64,000 bases of DNA from Emiliania huxleyi CCMP1516 (GCF_000372725.1 NW_005195301.1:328647-392646); one strand, 5' to 3'. Counted from the first letter of the stretch, positions 19,577 to 30,577 are shown. Notes: generated by a model from the letters alone, not told the origin. A program made the numbers and translations.

Positions 19577-20115
19577 CATCGAATTACCACCAGCCATGGC
19601 TCTGGAGATGGCTGCAATCTCCATGACGCAGCCATAGTAGATGGCTGAAATGGCTGAAATGGCTGTCCCCCAGCCATCTTTCCCAAGATGGCTGCGATGT
19701 AGCCAGGTCAGCCAAGTTCCCAAGCAAGAGGGCTCACCTCGAGGCGGGCGGTGTGGCTGCGGTAGACGGTAGTGCGTCTCCAGCCATGTCTACTACCGCA
19801 CGGCCTACTCGCCCAAGTACTCGCTCTCTTTTATGTCCCACCATGCAGAGCGCATCTCTCTCTCTGTTGTGCGAGGCGTGAACCGCGCCATTCGCTCTCA
19901 CCTGGCAACCCTGTCTGCACGTCTCGCGCGCGCGTGAACAGGGCTCCAGGCCCCAAATGACGTGTGAGTGTTAGAGTTGTTTGGTATTGCTAAAAAGGAG
20001 GATGGCTGCCGTGTGTGTTATTGCAGCCATTAGACTGGATGGAGGATGTGGCTGCACTGCAGCTAGCTCAGCCATCCTTAGGTAAGATGGCTGTAAAGGA
20101 GCCAGCACAGCCATT
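19577..20115 (+). repeat. ATGGCTG repeat, copy C (direct arm), interrupted
   Basis: Matches copy A in order but is split between TCTACTA (19795) and AGGATGGCTG (19999) by 203 bp of unrelated sequence. A short insertion (GTTCCCAAGCAA region, about 19712) also distinguishes it from copy A. Confidence 0.8.
19796..19998 (-). mobile_element. Truncated MITE-like insertion
   Basis: About 170 bp of this insert (19829-19996) match, in reverse orientation, the internal and end sequence of the inverted-repeat element at 33241-33488: GTTGTGCGAGGCGTGAACCG, CCTGTCTGCACGTCTCGCGC, then GTGAGTGTTAGAGTTGTTTG and ATTGCTAAAAA. The other end lacks the terminal repeat and carries about 35 bp of unmatched sequence. 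Two other copies of the host repeat have no insert here, so insertion is directly documented. No clear target duplication is seen. Confidence 0.75.
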
Positions 20116-20305
20116 CTCGGCAGCTGATTCTGGGTTATGGCAGTCTCTCACTACCACAGACACACTGACAGGCGAGTGTGAAGTTCTTCTGCGCGGTTCG
20201 GATATACGTAAAAAGAAAGAAATAAAACAGACAACCCAAGGGAGGGATCGGATATAGGTATTTTCTTGTGCCCGGGTGAATTCTTCTGCGCGGTTCGGCT
20301 GTATA

Positions 20306-22117
20306 ATGGCAGCGGCCGCCGCCATTGTCCGCGCTGCGTTCGCATCGGGTGCGGCGCCGCCTCCCGGCAGGTTGCGCGCGTGCTCGCGGTGCCACGGGGA
20401 GGGCGGGCTGTACACGCGGGGAAAGCGGCGCTCAGGTGGCGCCGCGGCCGTGATCCGCCGGCCGTGTGCGAGCTGCGGCGGCATCGGGCTCGTCGATGGA
20501 ATGCTGCCTCCGCCGCGACATGAACCGGGGCCCCGGGACCGTGCGTTTGTCGGCACCGTAGCCATTGCTGGCGGCGGCATCGGCGGCGCCGCAGCGGCGC
20601 TGGCGCTGCAGCAGCGGGGCTTCCGCGTGGTCGTGTATGAGCGCGACTCAAACTTTGACCAGCGCGCGCAGGGTTACGGCCTCACGATGCAGCAGGGGGC
20701 GACTGCGCTGGCGCAACTCGGCCTGCCCAATGAGGGCGTCTTCTCGTATGCCCACTCCTCCTTCCTACCGGACGGAACGCTCCTCGGGGAGTATGGGCGG
20801 GGCGTGCACGAGAGCACGCGCGAGCGGATGGGCAACGGGAGAGGGAAGGCTCAGCGGCGCAACGCCCACATCCCGCGGCAGGCTCTGCGGGCGGCGCTTC
20901 TCGACCCGCTCCTGCCGGGGACGGTGCGGTGGGGCAAGGCAATCGCTCGCTTTGACGCCGGCGACTCGGGCGTCATCCTGCACTTTGAGGACGGCTCGCC
21001 ACCCGAGCGCGCCGCGCTCCTCGTCGGCGCGGACGGGATCCGGTCGCGAGTGCGCGAGCAGCTGCTCGGCGCGGCACCGCTCGAGTACCTCGGCGTCGTC
21101 GTTGTGCTCGGGCGCTCGCGCACGTCTCACGCCGCGGCGAGTGAGCGAGTCTTTCAGACCCTCGACGGCGACACGCGCCTGTACGTGATGCCCTTCGAGG
21201 CCGGCGTTGCGATGTGGCAGCTCTCCTTCCGACTGGGCGAGGCGGAGGCGCGGGCGATTCAGACCCTAGACGGCGCATCGCTTCGCGCCCTCGCCCTACG
21301 CCGGTGCGGAAGCTGGCACGAGCCGAGTCTGCACCCGCGCGGCACTCCCTGCGCCCTTCAAAGAGCCTCCCAGGGGCCTCTCCGTAGGCACGAGCCGATC
21401 CCGCAGCTGCTGCAAGACACCGCGGCCGCGGACATCACCGGCTATCCAGCCTACGACCGGCCTTGCCCCGCCGCCCTCCGACAGCCCACCTCTGCCGGCG
21501 AGGCGCTCGGAGGGTTGGGTGGTGAGGCGGGCGGCGAGGTGCCGCCACCGACGCTTGCCACGGAGACACGGGTGCGCGCGCCGGTCGCGGGCGTCGGTGG
21601 CGGTCTCACCCTCATCCCCGGTCCCTCGACGCTCCGCTGCCAGGTCACCCTACTCGGAGACGCAGCGCACCCGATGTCGCCGTTCAAGGGGCAAGGGGCT
21701 AACCAGGCCCCGCGTGCCGGGCGTCGCCGACATCGAACGGCGTCGAGCACCCCTCCCTTGTGCGAACAGGCCCTCCTCGACGGGATCGCCCTCGCCCGCG
21801 CCCTTCGCTCCCACGAGCTTCGCGGTGTCGTGCGGCGTTGCGGCCGCGCCAGCGGAGGTTCCCACTCAGGTCGTCACGCGCTCTCTCTCTCAGGCGACGC
21901 GCATGTCTCGCTTGGCGCGGCGCTTTCCATGTTCGAGGCAGACATGCTCGAGCGGGCGCGCCGCAAAGTGCGTGCGTCGCGCGACGCGGCGGAGCTGCTG
22001 CACTCGCCCGAGGCGATGGCAAAGTCGAATTCGACGCGCGCGCGGTCGGCGAGGGACAAGCGGCAGCTCGAATCCACTACAGCAGCAGAAGAGGGGCGGG
22101 GGGGCGGTATAGCTTGA
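20306..22117 (+). CDS. FAD-dependent monooxygenase with N-terminal DnaJ-type zinc motif
   Basis: About 603 residues if read through, from ATG 20306. Residues 26-61 carry two CxxCxGxG repeats (CSRCHGEG, CASCGGIG), like half of a DnaJ zinc-finger domain. Then comes the flavoprotein fold: VAIAGGGIGG at about 85-94 (FAD ADP-binding), LVGADGIRSRVR (the GD-like DG motif) and VTLLGDAAHPMSPFKGQGAN (second FAD motif). Family alignment shows GQGANQ continuing to ALLDGIALARAL, which implies removal of 21707-21769, a 63-nt in-frame segment with GC donor and AG acceptor. A second in-frame insert is likely between YPAYDR and QVTLLGDAA (about 21465-21640). Substrate is unknown; the group hydroxylates aromatic or lipophilic compounds using NAD(P)H and oxygen. 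Confidence 0.75.
   Translation: MAAAAAIVRAAFASGAAPPPGRLRACSRCHGEGGLYTRGKRRSGGAAAVIRRPCASCGGIGLVDGMLPPPRHEPGPRDRAFVGTVAIAGGGIGGAAAALALQQRGFRVVVYERDSNFDQRAQGYGLTMQQGATALAQLGLPNEGVFSYAHSSFLPDGTLLGEYGRGVHESTRERMGNGRGKAQRRNAHIPRQALRAALLDPLLPGTVRWGKAIARFDAGDSGVILHFEDGSPPERAALLVGADGIRSRVREQLLGAAPLEYLGVVVVLGRSRTSHAAASERVFQTLDGDTRLYVMPFEAGVAMWQLSFRLGEAEARAIQTLDGASLRALALRRCGSWHEPSLHPRGTPCALQRASQGPLRRHEPIPQLLQDTAAADITGYPAYDRPCPAALRQPTSAGEALGGLGGEAGGEVPPPTLATETRVRAPVAGVGGGLTLIPGPSTLRCQVTLLGDAAHPMSPFKGQGANQAPRAGRRRHRTASSTPPLCEQALLDGIALARALRSHELRGVVRRCGRASGGSHSGRHALSLSGDAHVSLGAALSMFEADMLERARRKVRASRDAAELLHSPEAMAKSNSTRARSARDKRQLESTTAAEEGRGGGIA
21707..21769 (+). other. Putative GC-AG intron (63 nt) in the FAD monooxygenase gene
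   Basis: Exon ends AACCAG, intron starts GCCCCG and ends GAACAG, next exon starts GCCCTC. CAGGCCC occurs at both ends. Removal restores the family sequence GQGANQALLDGIALARAL; the frame is open either way. Confidence 0.65.
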
Positions 22118-22582
22118 TTGCTTTTTTGCACAACTGCTCCACGTGCACGCGGCGCCGTCCCCCGCTCGCGCCTCGCGGAAAATTCATCTATACGCCTCGC
22201 GGAAAATTCACCGCAGTTGCAGGTATGCAGGAGTGTTCAGGAGAAAGGGGGGCGCGGCATAGTCCATAGAGAGCTTGATTGACATTCCATTGGTCATTGC
22301 AGTGAGAGAAAGGAAAAAAAGAAGAAAGAAAACGGGGAGAACGGCACAGGCCGCCCCACACCACACATAAAAGAAAAGAAAAACGTACGGTTTTTTTCTC
22401 ACTCTTCTTCGCGGCATGCAGCGAGAATCGGCGAGAGACTGCGAAGAGAGATGAAGAGGCGGACGCCCAAGGGTGGGCGACGGCTAGCGCACCACACCCC
22501 TCTCCTTAAAATCCCTGTGTGGTGGCGGCGTGCCGTCCTCCCATCGCACCCAACGGCGCCATTGTTTTTTTTTCTTCGCGGC

Positions 22583-25500
22583 ATGGCCGCCGACGACGGC
22601 GAGGTGCTTGACCCGCTCGACACCGACGGCATCAGCCAAGCACTGCAGGGGCACGGCTTCTGCGTCATCCGGCAGCTATTCCCGACCGCGACGGTGGAAC
22701 GGGCGCGAGCGCACCTCGAGGCGGCGGTGGAGCGCCACCTGAGCTCCGCCGTCGCCGCTGGCGCCATCGATCGCATGCCCGCGGAGCTGCCGCTCGAAGA
22801 GCGAATAGCGGCTGCGTATGCGCACGCTCCAGAGAACGCTCCCGCATCATGGGTGTCAGCCATCCGCACGGCGCCCGCCTTCCACCACCACCTCTTCCGC
22901 GACGCCGCGCTGTGCAGCGTCGTGAAACGGCTCACCGGAAGAGAGCCTTGCGTGGCGGCGCGATATAACTGCCGCTGTAAGCTCAAGGCGGCGGCGGGCG
23001 CGGCGTTCCCGTGGCATCAGGACCATGCCTTCTTCCGCATGCAGTATGCGCTGCGCGGCGAGACGCCGCGTCGCCTCCTTGCCGCGTGGGCTCCTCTCAC
23101 GGAGGTCCGTGGAGCGCTACTGTGCCACCCACTTTGTCACCGCCACCGCGTTCTCGCCACTGCCGCCGCCACCATCCCCTCTCTCCCGCCAGGTCGGCGC
23201 GACCAACGGCGGCGTCCAGCTATCTCCCGGCTCGCACCGCGCCGGCTTCGTACCCCACAGGAGGGAGGGCGGCTTCTTAACCGCCGCTAGAGGCGCCTTT
23301 GCCGCCCGCAGCGGCGGCCCAGCCGCCGCGGCGCCAGAGGCGGTGCTCCCGGTTCTCTCGCCGGGCGACGTGCTGCTCTTCACCGACCTGACGATGCACC
23401 GCTCGGGCGTCAGCTGCGCGTCGACCGCACGCTGGTCGGCCGATTGGGCGTACGAGCTGGAGGAGGGCGACACCGTCTGTCCTCCGCTAGGGGCGGGGGC
23501 AGCGACCACTGAGGCTGTGGCGGTGGCAGCAGGAGAGGCGGCGGCGGCAGGGGTGGCGGTAGCAGCAGCGGAGCCGACGGCCCCAGCAGGGCAGCAGCGG
23601 CCGAACCGCGGAGTGCGGGCGGCCGCACCGCCAGAAGAGCGGCTCGACCCACCTCGCGTGTGCTGCGGTCGCGAGTTTGCGCTGCGACGCGCGCTCGCCT
23701 CGCACGTCCGCAACCACGTCTCGTGCGGCCAGTGTGCCTTCGAGGGGTGCCTCGCTGCGCTCAAGCTTCACGAGTGGCGGGCGCACGGCGTCGGCGGCCC
23801 GCCAGCGACGACGGCACCACCTGCGGGCGCGGCCGCGACGTACACAGTTGGTCGAGCGGGCGGCGCTTTCGAGGTGCGCGAGGAGGTGGAGGCGGTGGTG
23901 GCGCCGCTGGAGGAGAGATACCCGGGCGCGGAGATCGTCTGGTCCATCGAGGACCACGCAGCGGGGGACGCGGCGGCGGCGGTGGCGTCGGCTCAGGCGC
24001 TCTCGCCGCCAAAGTGGCAGGACGAGGGCGAGGGAGAGATGGGCGAGGGAGAGATGGAGCTTGGGGCGGCCGTTCAGTGGCCCGCCGGCTGCCGCGTGCT
24101 GCTCCTCGTCGGCGTCGCCGGCAGCGGCAAGAGTCGGCTGCTCCGCGCTCTCGCCGCCGCCGCCGGCGGCGACGGCGGCGACGGCGGCCTCGTCGGCGCT
24201 CGGTACGCGTGGCCAACCAACCGGTCGATCCTCGATGTCCTCGGAGCAGATGGCCACCGATGGCTGGCCGCGGTGGGGCTAGGATCGGTGCCGCTGTGGT
24301 GCCAGCCCTACGCCGCACTCTCAACGGGCGAGGCGTTCCGCGCGGAGCTTGCACGGCGGCTGCAGTTGGCCGCCGCGTCGGACGCGCCGCTGCTCACCGT
24401 CGACGGCTTTTGCAACCACCTCGACCCGCTCTCCGCCGCTTGCTGCGCAGCGTCGCTCTCGCGCCACTTGCGGCGCGAGGGCCGCGGCACGCGAGCGGCG
24501 GTTGCTAGTTGCCATCCGCGCGTCGCCCATTGGCTGCGCCCCGACGCCGTCGTCGTGTGCCGCCCCGGAAGGAGTGCGACGGTGCTCCGCGTCGCAGACG
24601 CCCACACGCTCCTGCCGTTGCGCATCAGTGTGCTCGACGACGGCGCGGCGCCGCTCTCAACCGCGGGCGCGTTCGGCGAGGAAGGCGACGCCGAGGCGAA
24701 GGCGCCAGGCGGTGGTGGCCTCTCGGGTGGCGGCGAGGTTTTTGTGCACGCTTTGCGCAGGTGCGGCCTCCGCGTGGTCTCTGAGGCGTGCTTCGATGAC
24801 GCGCCTCCCTTTCAGCCGGACGCGCACACGCCACCACCAACGGGCGGGCGCGTGCTGGCGTCACGCGTCGAGCGGACCGCCGCGACGCGCTCAGTCGAGA
24901 GCTTCTTCGACTTGCCGCACGATGGCACGTGCGCGAGGCGGCTGCCTCCCTTTCCGAGCGAGGCGCAGCTCGGCGGCGCTCGGCTTGGGCTCGTCTGCGG
25001 TGACGCTCCTCACCTGCACGCCCCTGCCCGGCAGCTCGCCACTCACCCACGGCCCTCTGGCCTAGGCCCGTCGGGCGCCGCCAAGTCGGCGCTGCTTGCC
25101 GCGCACTTTGGGCCGCCGCCGCCGCCGCGGCCGTGGCCGCGTGGCGCACGCCTTGCCCAAGTCTTTGCGAGCGAGGCGCAGGCGGCGCGTTGCCTCGCGG
25201 CGGTGGCGGCGCCGCTGCCAGCTGCGCTCGCGTGGAGCGGCGGCGAGTGCTCAGCGGGCGAGGCGGCGCAGGCGGAGCTGGCTCTTGCGCTCGCCGCGTC
25301 AGAGCCTCTGGCGGAGGGCGAGGGCAGCCGAAGCGGCGGCGGGAGCGGCAGCACGTTGCCGCCGTGCGTTTTTGACGAGTTTGGCTCGGCGTGGGACGAG
25401 GCAACGGCGACGCGGGTTGGCGGGGCGCTCACGCGCGCGGTGCGATCTGCCGGGTGGGCCGGCGGGCGCGTCGTCCTCGCCGGCTGCCACGTGTCGCACG

Positions 25501-26861
25501 TGGGGCCAGGCGGCTTCGAGCCCGATTGGGTGTTCGAGGCCGCCTCGGCGACATTATTCCGCTTCGCGCCGGGGGCGGCACCGGATTGCGGTGCGTTGGT
25601 GCCGGCGCAGGCGCGAGAGGGTGCCGGCTGCACGGCGGCGATGGGAGCGGCAGAGGTGGGGGGCGCGTCTATGACGGCAGCAGGTGACGACTCTGTGGTC
25701 GACTTTCCGGGAGGGCTCGCAGCGTGGGAGGACATCGCTCACGCGCGCAGCGGAGCGGTGTCGTGCGATGGCTATGGGCCGCTTTGCGATTCCGGGGTTG
25801 TCCGTGTGGCGCCGCCGCGCTTTGCTCTCAGGCTACGCCGGTGCGAGCCCGCCGCGTGGCGCCGCTTCCACGCCTTCCACTACAAGACGCCGCTGCTCTC
25901 TCGGGGTGAGCGTCAGCCCCGACCACCCCCGCAGAAGGAACGTAGCGCCATTTCGCCTCTCTGCTGCCCGTGAAACCGCGCGCACTGCCTTCCATTCCGC
26001 GAAGCCGCCTGACACGCCGCCCCCCTGCAGTCGCAACGTGCTTCCTCCTCGAGGCGACTCTCTGGGGCCACTCGCCGCGCCTCGCGGCTCAGGAGCGCTC
26101 CTGCCACCAACGTGCGAGCTCAGAGCAGCACCCTGTTGACGGCGTCAGCGGCTTGGCCGCGCCGACGCACGAGACGGAGGCCGCCGTGCGCATCCCGGTC
26201 GGATTCGTGGCGACGATCCCGCACTCGGGAAGGCGCTCCGAGTGGGCGCGTGCGCCGGCGCAGCGAGCGCACCGAACTGTCGTGCTGCCGGAGTGGCAGG
26301 GGTTGGGCATCGGTGCGCGCCTGAGCGACGCGGTCGCCGAGTGGCACCGGCGGCGCGGCAGCGACTACTTTGGGCAGACCGTGGTGTGTGCACGCACTCC
26401 GCGGCGCGCTGTTCTGCCCTCGCGCGCACCGGTCCTCACGGCTCCCGCCCCTCCGGCCGCAGCACCCGCGTTTTGGCGGCTACCGCGACGCCTCGCCGCT
26501 GTGGGAAGGTGCGCGCCGCCTCCTGCCTATCGTCCACCGTCACGAGCGCTCCATGTGTGTGTCCATGTCCATGTCCATGTCCATGTCCATGTGTGTATGG
26601 GGTGCGCATTGGGTGCGAGTAGGCACCGACGCCAACCACAGCACGCCTGAGCTTCGCTGGCTGCCGCGCCGTCTCACGGGCGCGGGGGGGCAGCGTGCCG
26701 TCGCCATCAAGCGCCAGCAGCCGAGGATGGTGTACGCACACGCGTACGTCGGCGCGGCGGCGGGCGAGCCGGCGCGGCGGCATCTAGAGGAGCGGGTGCG
26801 GTTTGTGGAGGTCGATGGATTGGAACTGATTGAGGACGACGAGTGCCCTCCGGCGAGCTGA
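22583..26861 (+). CDS. PhyH dioxygenase - C2H2 zinc finger - ABC-type ATPase - GNAT fusion protein
   Basis: Predicted 1327 residues from exons 22583-23104, 23193-25905, 26031-26380 and 26463-26861 (GT-AG introns of 88, 125 and 82 nt; total is a multiple of three). The N-terminal 260 residues form a PhyH domain: FPWHQDH (H-x-D near 145-147), NGGVQLSPGSH and LTMHRSG with the distal His near 242. An Ala-rich linker leads to a C2H2-like finger (about 327-370). An ABC-type ATPase follows: GVAGSGKS (Walker A, near 481), LSTGE, LLTVDGF (Walker B), then a second partial set, WSGGECSAGE, VFDEFGSAWDE and GCHVSH. After FHYKTPLLS the C-terminus is a GNAT domain with VVLPEWQGLGIG and HPRFGGYRDASPLWE. The ATPase-GNAT part resembles COG2401 (ABC ATPase fused to acetyltransferase). 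No Met occurs between the PhyH end and the zinc finger, supporting one protein. (TCCATG)n encodes a Met-Ser run near the end. Confidence 0.72.
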
Positions 26862-27161
26862 CCGTGACAGTCTCCACCTGTGAAGAGTGGTCGATCGCGA
26901 GGTGTCTATACTGTGATTTTCACTATTTCACTCAGCTGAGCTCTCTTCCTCTGACACCTCTCGTCTCCGCGCACATCAATGATCAATCATCAAACACATC
27001 CGTCGAGGTTCTCGCGCTGAGCTCTGGTGCTCTCTGAGCACGAAACGGCTGGTCTTTTGGTTTCGTGAGACCCTCTCCTAAGAGATGTGCATATCCTGGA
27101 CGTTTTATTTTCACCCCTTAGTAGAGACCGATGCGTAAATCCAATCCGCAGAAACGGCCGG
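26862..27161. other. Spacer between convergent genes
   Basis: 300 bp between two stop codons facing each other; locally less GC-rich. Nothing recognised. Confidence 0.5.
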
Positions 27162-27842
27162 TCACGGCGGCGCTTCCCTCGGCTCGAGCGTCGTCGCCAC
27201 AAAGCCCTCAGACTTGGCGAGGCCGGTGGAGGAGGCGAGCGGCTTCGCCTCGGCAATGAAGCGCTCCACGAGCTCGGTCGCGCGCGCGAGCGACGCGGAA
27301 CCGCCCTCGGGGCGCACCGCGGAGGCGGCCGTGACCTTGACCACGTTCCCCTTGGAGAGGAAGCCGAGCGTCGACTTGATCTTGACCCCAACGTCGTGCT
27401 CCTGGCACCGGTCGAGCAGCCGCACCTCCTTGACGCGCGGCGCCTTGCCCAGCCGCCTTCGTCGCTGCAGCGCCTCCGCGCGTCGCGCGTCCGCGTCGCC
27501 GGCCGCCGCCGCTGCCGCCGCCGCCGGCGGCGGAAGTGGCGTTCCGGCCGCCGCAGTGGCGGGTGCCAATGCATCAGGCGCCACGAGCCGCCAGACGGGC
27601 GGCACGGCGTTTGGCGCCATCTCGGCAAGCTCGAGGCCCTCTGTCCGGGCGAGCGCGAGAGCCTGCTGCGGCGCCATCACACCCAGCTGTTTGCCACCCG
27701 CCGAAATCAGCCGCAACTCGCCGAGCGCGAGCGCAGCTGCTCCCGTCCGCGCGCCGGACGGCACGTGCACGCGTGGGGCCGTGGACGCCAGCCGAGCGAG
27801 CCGAGAGACTCCGAGGCGCGCCAGCCGCAGCTCCAGGACCAT
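27162..27842 (-). CDS. Organellar translation initiation factor IF-3
   Basis: 226 residues from the ATG at 27842, single exon. The IF-3 N-domain is seen in LRLISAGGKQLGVM, ALALARTEGLELAEMAPNA and PPVWRL, and the C-domain in KEVRLLDRCQEHDVGVKIKS, FLSKGNVVKVT and AASAVRP. An Ala/Pro-rich insertion (about 30 residues) replaces the usual short linker. The first 30 residues are Arg/Leu/Ala-rich with few acids and could be a mitochondrial or plastid presequence. IF-3 keeps the small ribosomal subunit free and checks the initiator tRNA-start codon pairing in bacteria-type ribosomes. The tail (about 20 residues) is unconserved. Confidence 0.85.
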   Translation of the reverse strand: MVLELRLARLGVSRLARLASTAPRVHVPSGARTGAAALALGELRLISAGGKQLGVMAPQQALALARTEGLELAEMAPNAVPPVWRLVAPDALAPATAAAGTPLPPPAAAAAAAAGDADARRAEALQRRRRLGKAPRVKEVRLLDRCQEHDVGVKIKSTLGFLSKGNVVKVTAASAVRPEGGSASLARATELVERFIAEAKPLASSTGLAKSEGFVATTLEPREAPP

Positions 27843-28092
27843 TTGCGCCTCTCAGCTGGCCCGCCAGCAGCCGCTCGGCCAGGGGCGTGGAGTTCGGGCG
27901 AGAAAACAAATCGCCCGGAACAGCTTGGCGTAGCGATCGAAGTTTGCAGCAACGCTCAGCAAGGAGCTCCCGCACGCGCTGGCGCCAGGCATGGCGCATG
28001 CAACGCGTCTGAATCCTCGCCTCGCCTCGCGCAAATGCGACCGTCCTCGCAGCCGACAGTCCACCGCCTGCTAACGAGAAGCACTGTGACGA

Positions 28093-29462
28093 ATGCGGCA
28101 CCGGCGACGCATGGCAGGCTGTGGAGAGAAAAGAGAAATCGCTCTGTCGTGGCTTGAGCGCTTGACCAACGCATCCATGCCGAAGGCGCACCCGCCGCCG
28201 CGAACGCCGCCGACTCCGCTCTCCACGCGTAATGGCGACGCGGAGAGTAGTCAGGGCTCCTTTCAGTCGCGGCTTCAGGCGGGGTCTGAGTCTCCAGCCA
28301 CAACCGCCGCCGCCTCTCACACCTGCCGCAGTGCCACAACCGAGTGTGTGCCCAGCGAGACCTCGACCTTGCGGTTGACAACCTCTGGGGTGGAGGTGGA
28401 GCCGGAGGCGCAAGCTGCTGCGGGCGCGGAGAACGACAAACCAAACGGCGACGGCGGCGGAGATAGTGGCGGCGGCGACGGCAGCGCTCCAAGCCTGGGC
28501 TCGCGCGCCGAGTCGCTGCAGCGGTCGCTGGGCGCGCGGCTCGAGCGGCGGGCACACGAGCGGCAGTTGAAGCGGCACGTGCTCGCGCAGCGGCTCCGCC
28601 AATCGCGCTCGTGGCGCGGCCGAGGCACGATGGTGTCTCCACCGCTCTCGCTGCTATGAATAGGTACCGCGATGCGCGACTCGCGGCAGAGGCGGCCAAG
28701 GCGGAGGCGGAGGCGGAGGCGCACGTGCGGCGCGCGCGCGCTCGCAGGGAGCAGGCTGCGCAGCAGCGCGAGGCCAAGGCGGCGGACGAGCGGGCGGCGC
28801 AGCGGCGAGCGGCGGGCGAGGCGCGGACCGAGCTTGCACGCCTCCACGCCCGCCGCGCCCTCCTACGTCGCTTTGGCTGGAAGCCATGGCGTGCCCTGCT
28901 CAACGGAAAGCGCTTGCGCACGGCGGCAGCGCTGGCGCACCGCCGGGAGAGGCTGTGTGGCGCAGCCTTCGGGGGCTGGCTGCTGCTCGTGTCCCGAGCG
29001 GCTGCCGCTCGCGGCTGCAAGGAGGGGGTGCTTCGCATCTGCGCCTTGCGGCTTCGCTGCCGCCACACGCAGCGCCGGGGCCTGATTCGGATGCGGGAGA
29101 TGGCGGCAGTGCACGCCGAGCGGGCGGCGGGCGCTCTCCGCGCCGTGCGTGCCGGCTGGCTGCGCCGGATCCTCGCCGGGTGGGCGCTAGTTGCGCGGGC
29201 GGCGCGGGACCAGCAGGCGGCAGAACTGCTACGGCGGGAGCTCGAGGTCGTCGAGGCGTTGAGGCGCTTGCACTTGCGCGTCGCCATCGCCGCGTGGGTA
29301 GCCAGGGGCGAGCGGCGCCGCTTGCGGCGTGCCGCCCGCGCGTACAAGCAGCAGCTCCTCTCTAGGGTGGATGCTTGGCTCGAAGGCATGGATGCCTCGG
29401 CCAATACACAGGGACGGCAAGGCTCGGGCCGCTTGCTTCCTCGCGTGCCTCCCCTCCCCTGA
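28093..29462 (+). CDS. CCDC191/SFI1-like Arg-rich coiled-coil repeat protein
   Basis: Two plus-strand frames (28093-28659 and 28611-29462) overlap and appear to encode one protein. The first contains ALSWLERLTNAS, a disordered Gly/Asp/Ser segment and a basic helix (LERRAHERQLKRHVLAQRL). The second is almost wholly helical, Arg/Ala/Leu-rich, with spaced Trp-centred repeats (AFGGWLLLV, ILAGWALVARAA, IAAWVARG) like those of CCDC191 and SFI1-type centrin-binding proteins of centrioles or basal bodies. The frame switch near 28620-28660 has no comfortable intron: the only clear acceptor, GAATAG at 28661, would give an intron under 45 nt. A sequencing indel is possible. Role at the flagellar apparatus is inference. 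Confidence 0.55.
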
Positions 29463-30191
29463 GGCTCGTGGCGCGCCGGACAACTCTTTCGCGGGACTCT
29501 TGCAGCTGCTTTGAACGCACCCGGTTCGCGCCTTGCACACCGATTGAGAATCACTTCGTGCAATCGTGGCAGAGGGGAGGAGAGAGGGAATGGCCAGGGA
29601 AGGCAGTCACCGGAGGCGGGTGGGTGTGCGCGGGGGGAGGGGAAGTGCCGACACGTGTCTTAGCGGGGTGAAAAAGAAGTGAGAGACGCAACGCCGTAAA
29701 ATAATCCATATCTGTTATATCTCCAACGCGATGGAGGGTTCGAGCCGTAACACACACCCCGCACGCGTCGCAACCCTGCCGCAACGAGAGAGACCACGAG
29801 ATCGACCGAGAAAACTTCGCCTCTCGAGTCTCGTGTTGCGGTAACCGGTATTGCGGAGATCAAGAATCTAACAAGAGTCAAGACACCGACGACCGACGAC
29901 CGACACGACACGCACGTCGCGAATCCGAAAAGCGAAATCGGAAATCCGAAAAAAGAGCCGCGATCCAGAGGTCGAACGTCATGTCACTTGACACTTCCGC
30001 GACCCGTCCCCCATCGATGCACCCGGTGCACGCCGCGGTCTCGTCGGAGGTGTTGGGAGGGCCCACCTCCGAGTGTTGTATAACGTACACTGAGGCCTGA
30101 GGGCTTTCCCCAGCCAACACCCCCCGGCTATGGGCCTAGGCCGCTCGCTGATCTGTTTTTTTTCAACTCGTGTTGTACCCATTGACACAAA
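29463..30191. other. Intergenic region
   Basis: No recognised gene. 29870-29960 is rich in CGACCGA and ATCCGAAAA direct repeats. Confidence 0.4.
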
Positions 30192-30560
30192 ATGACGTGG
30201 GGAGAGAGTAGCCGAGACCATTCTACGCCTAAACGTACCGTAGTAGGATCCACTAACTGTATTGTGTGCTCGAGTTGCAAAGCGGGAGCAGCGCACGATG
30301 ACGTGCCCATTCGTGTAGAGCCCAATGTCGTAGTGATTTCGCCGACGCAAGTGCCGGAGCAGCGTTTCGTTTGCTATGCGCTGCTCTACGGGCGCGTGTG
30401 GAGGGTGGTTTCCACAGCCCGCGCATGTGCGAGATGCGGACGCGTCTGCGTTGTATCCACGAGTATCGTGACAAAGACATGTCTCATGTGTTGTTCCAAT
30501 GAGCAATGTCCGTACCCTGTGATGAGCCGTAGACGCGCGCGGGGCGTGTCCGACGCGGCG
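30192..30560 (+). CDS. Unrecognised cysteine-rich open frame
   Basis: The plus strand encodes CIVCSSCKAG, then ARACARCGRVC and CLMCCSNEQC, three closely spaced Cys groups that resemble zinc-ribbon knuckles. The frame continues downstream only as the antisense of the methyltransferase gene. I do not recognise the family; a transposon-derived fragment or a small zinc protein is possible. The antisense frame (29979-30506) also is open but has no motif. Confidence 0.25.
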
Positions 30561-30577
30561 GTCGGCGTCGCGGTAAA

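Noticed and set aside
28611-28665. A 29-nt GT-AG intron joining the two coiled-coil frames
   Set aside because: Below plausible intron size; a frame error or another structure is more likely.
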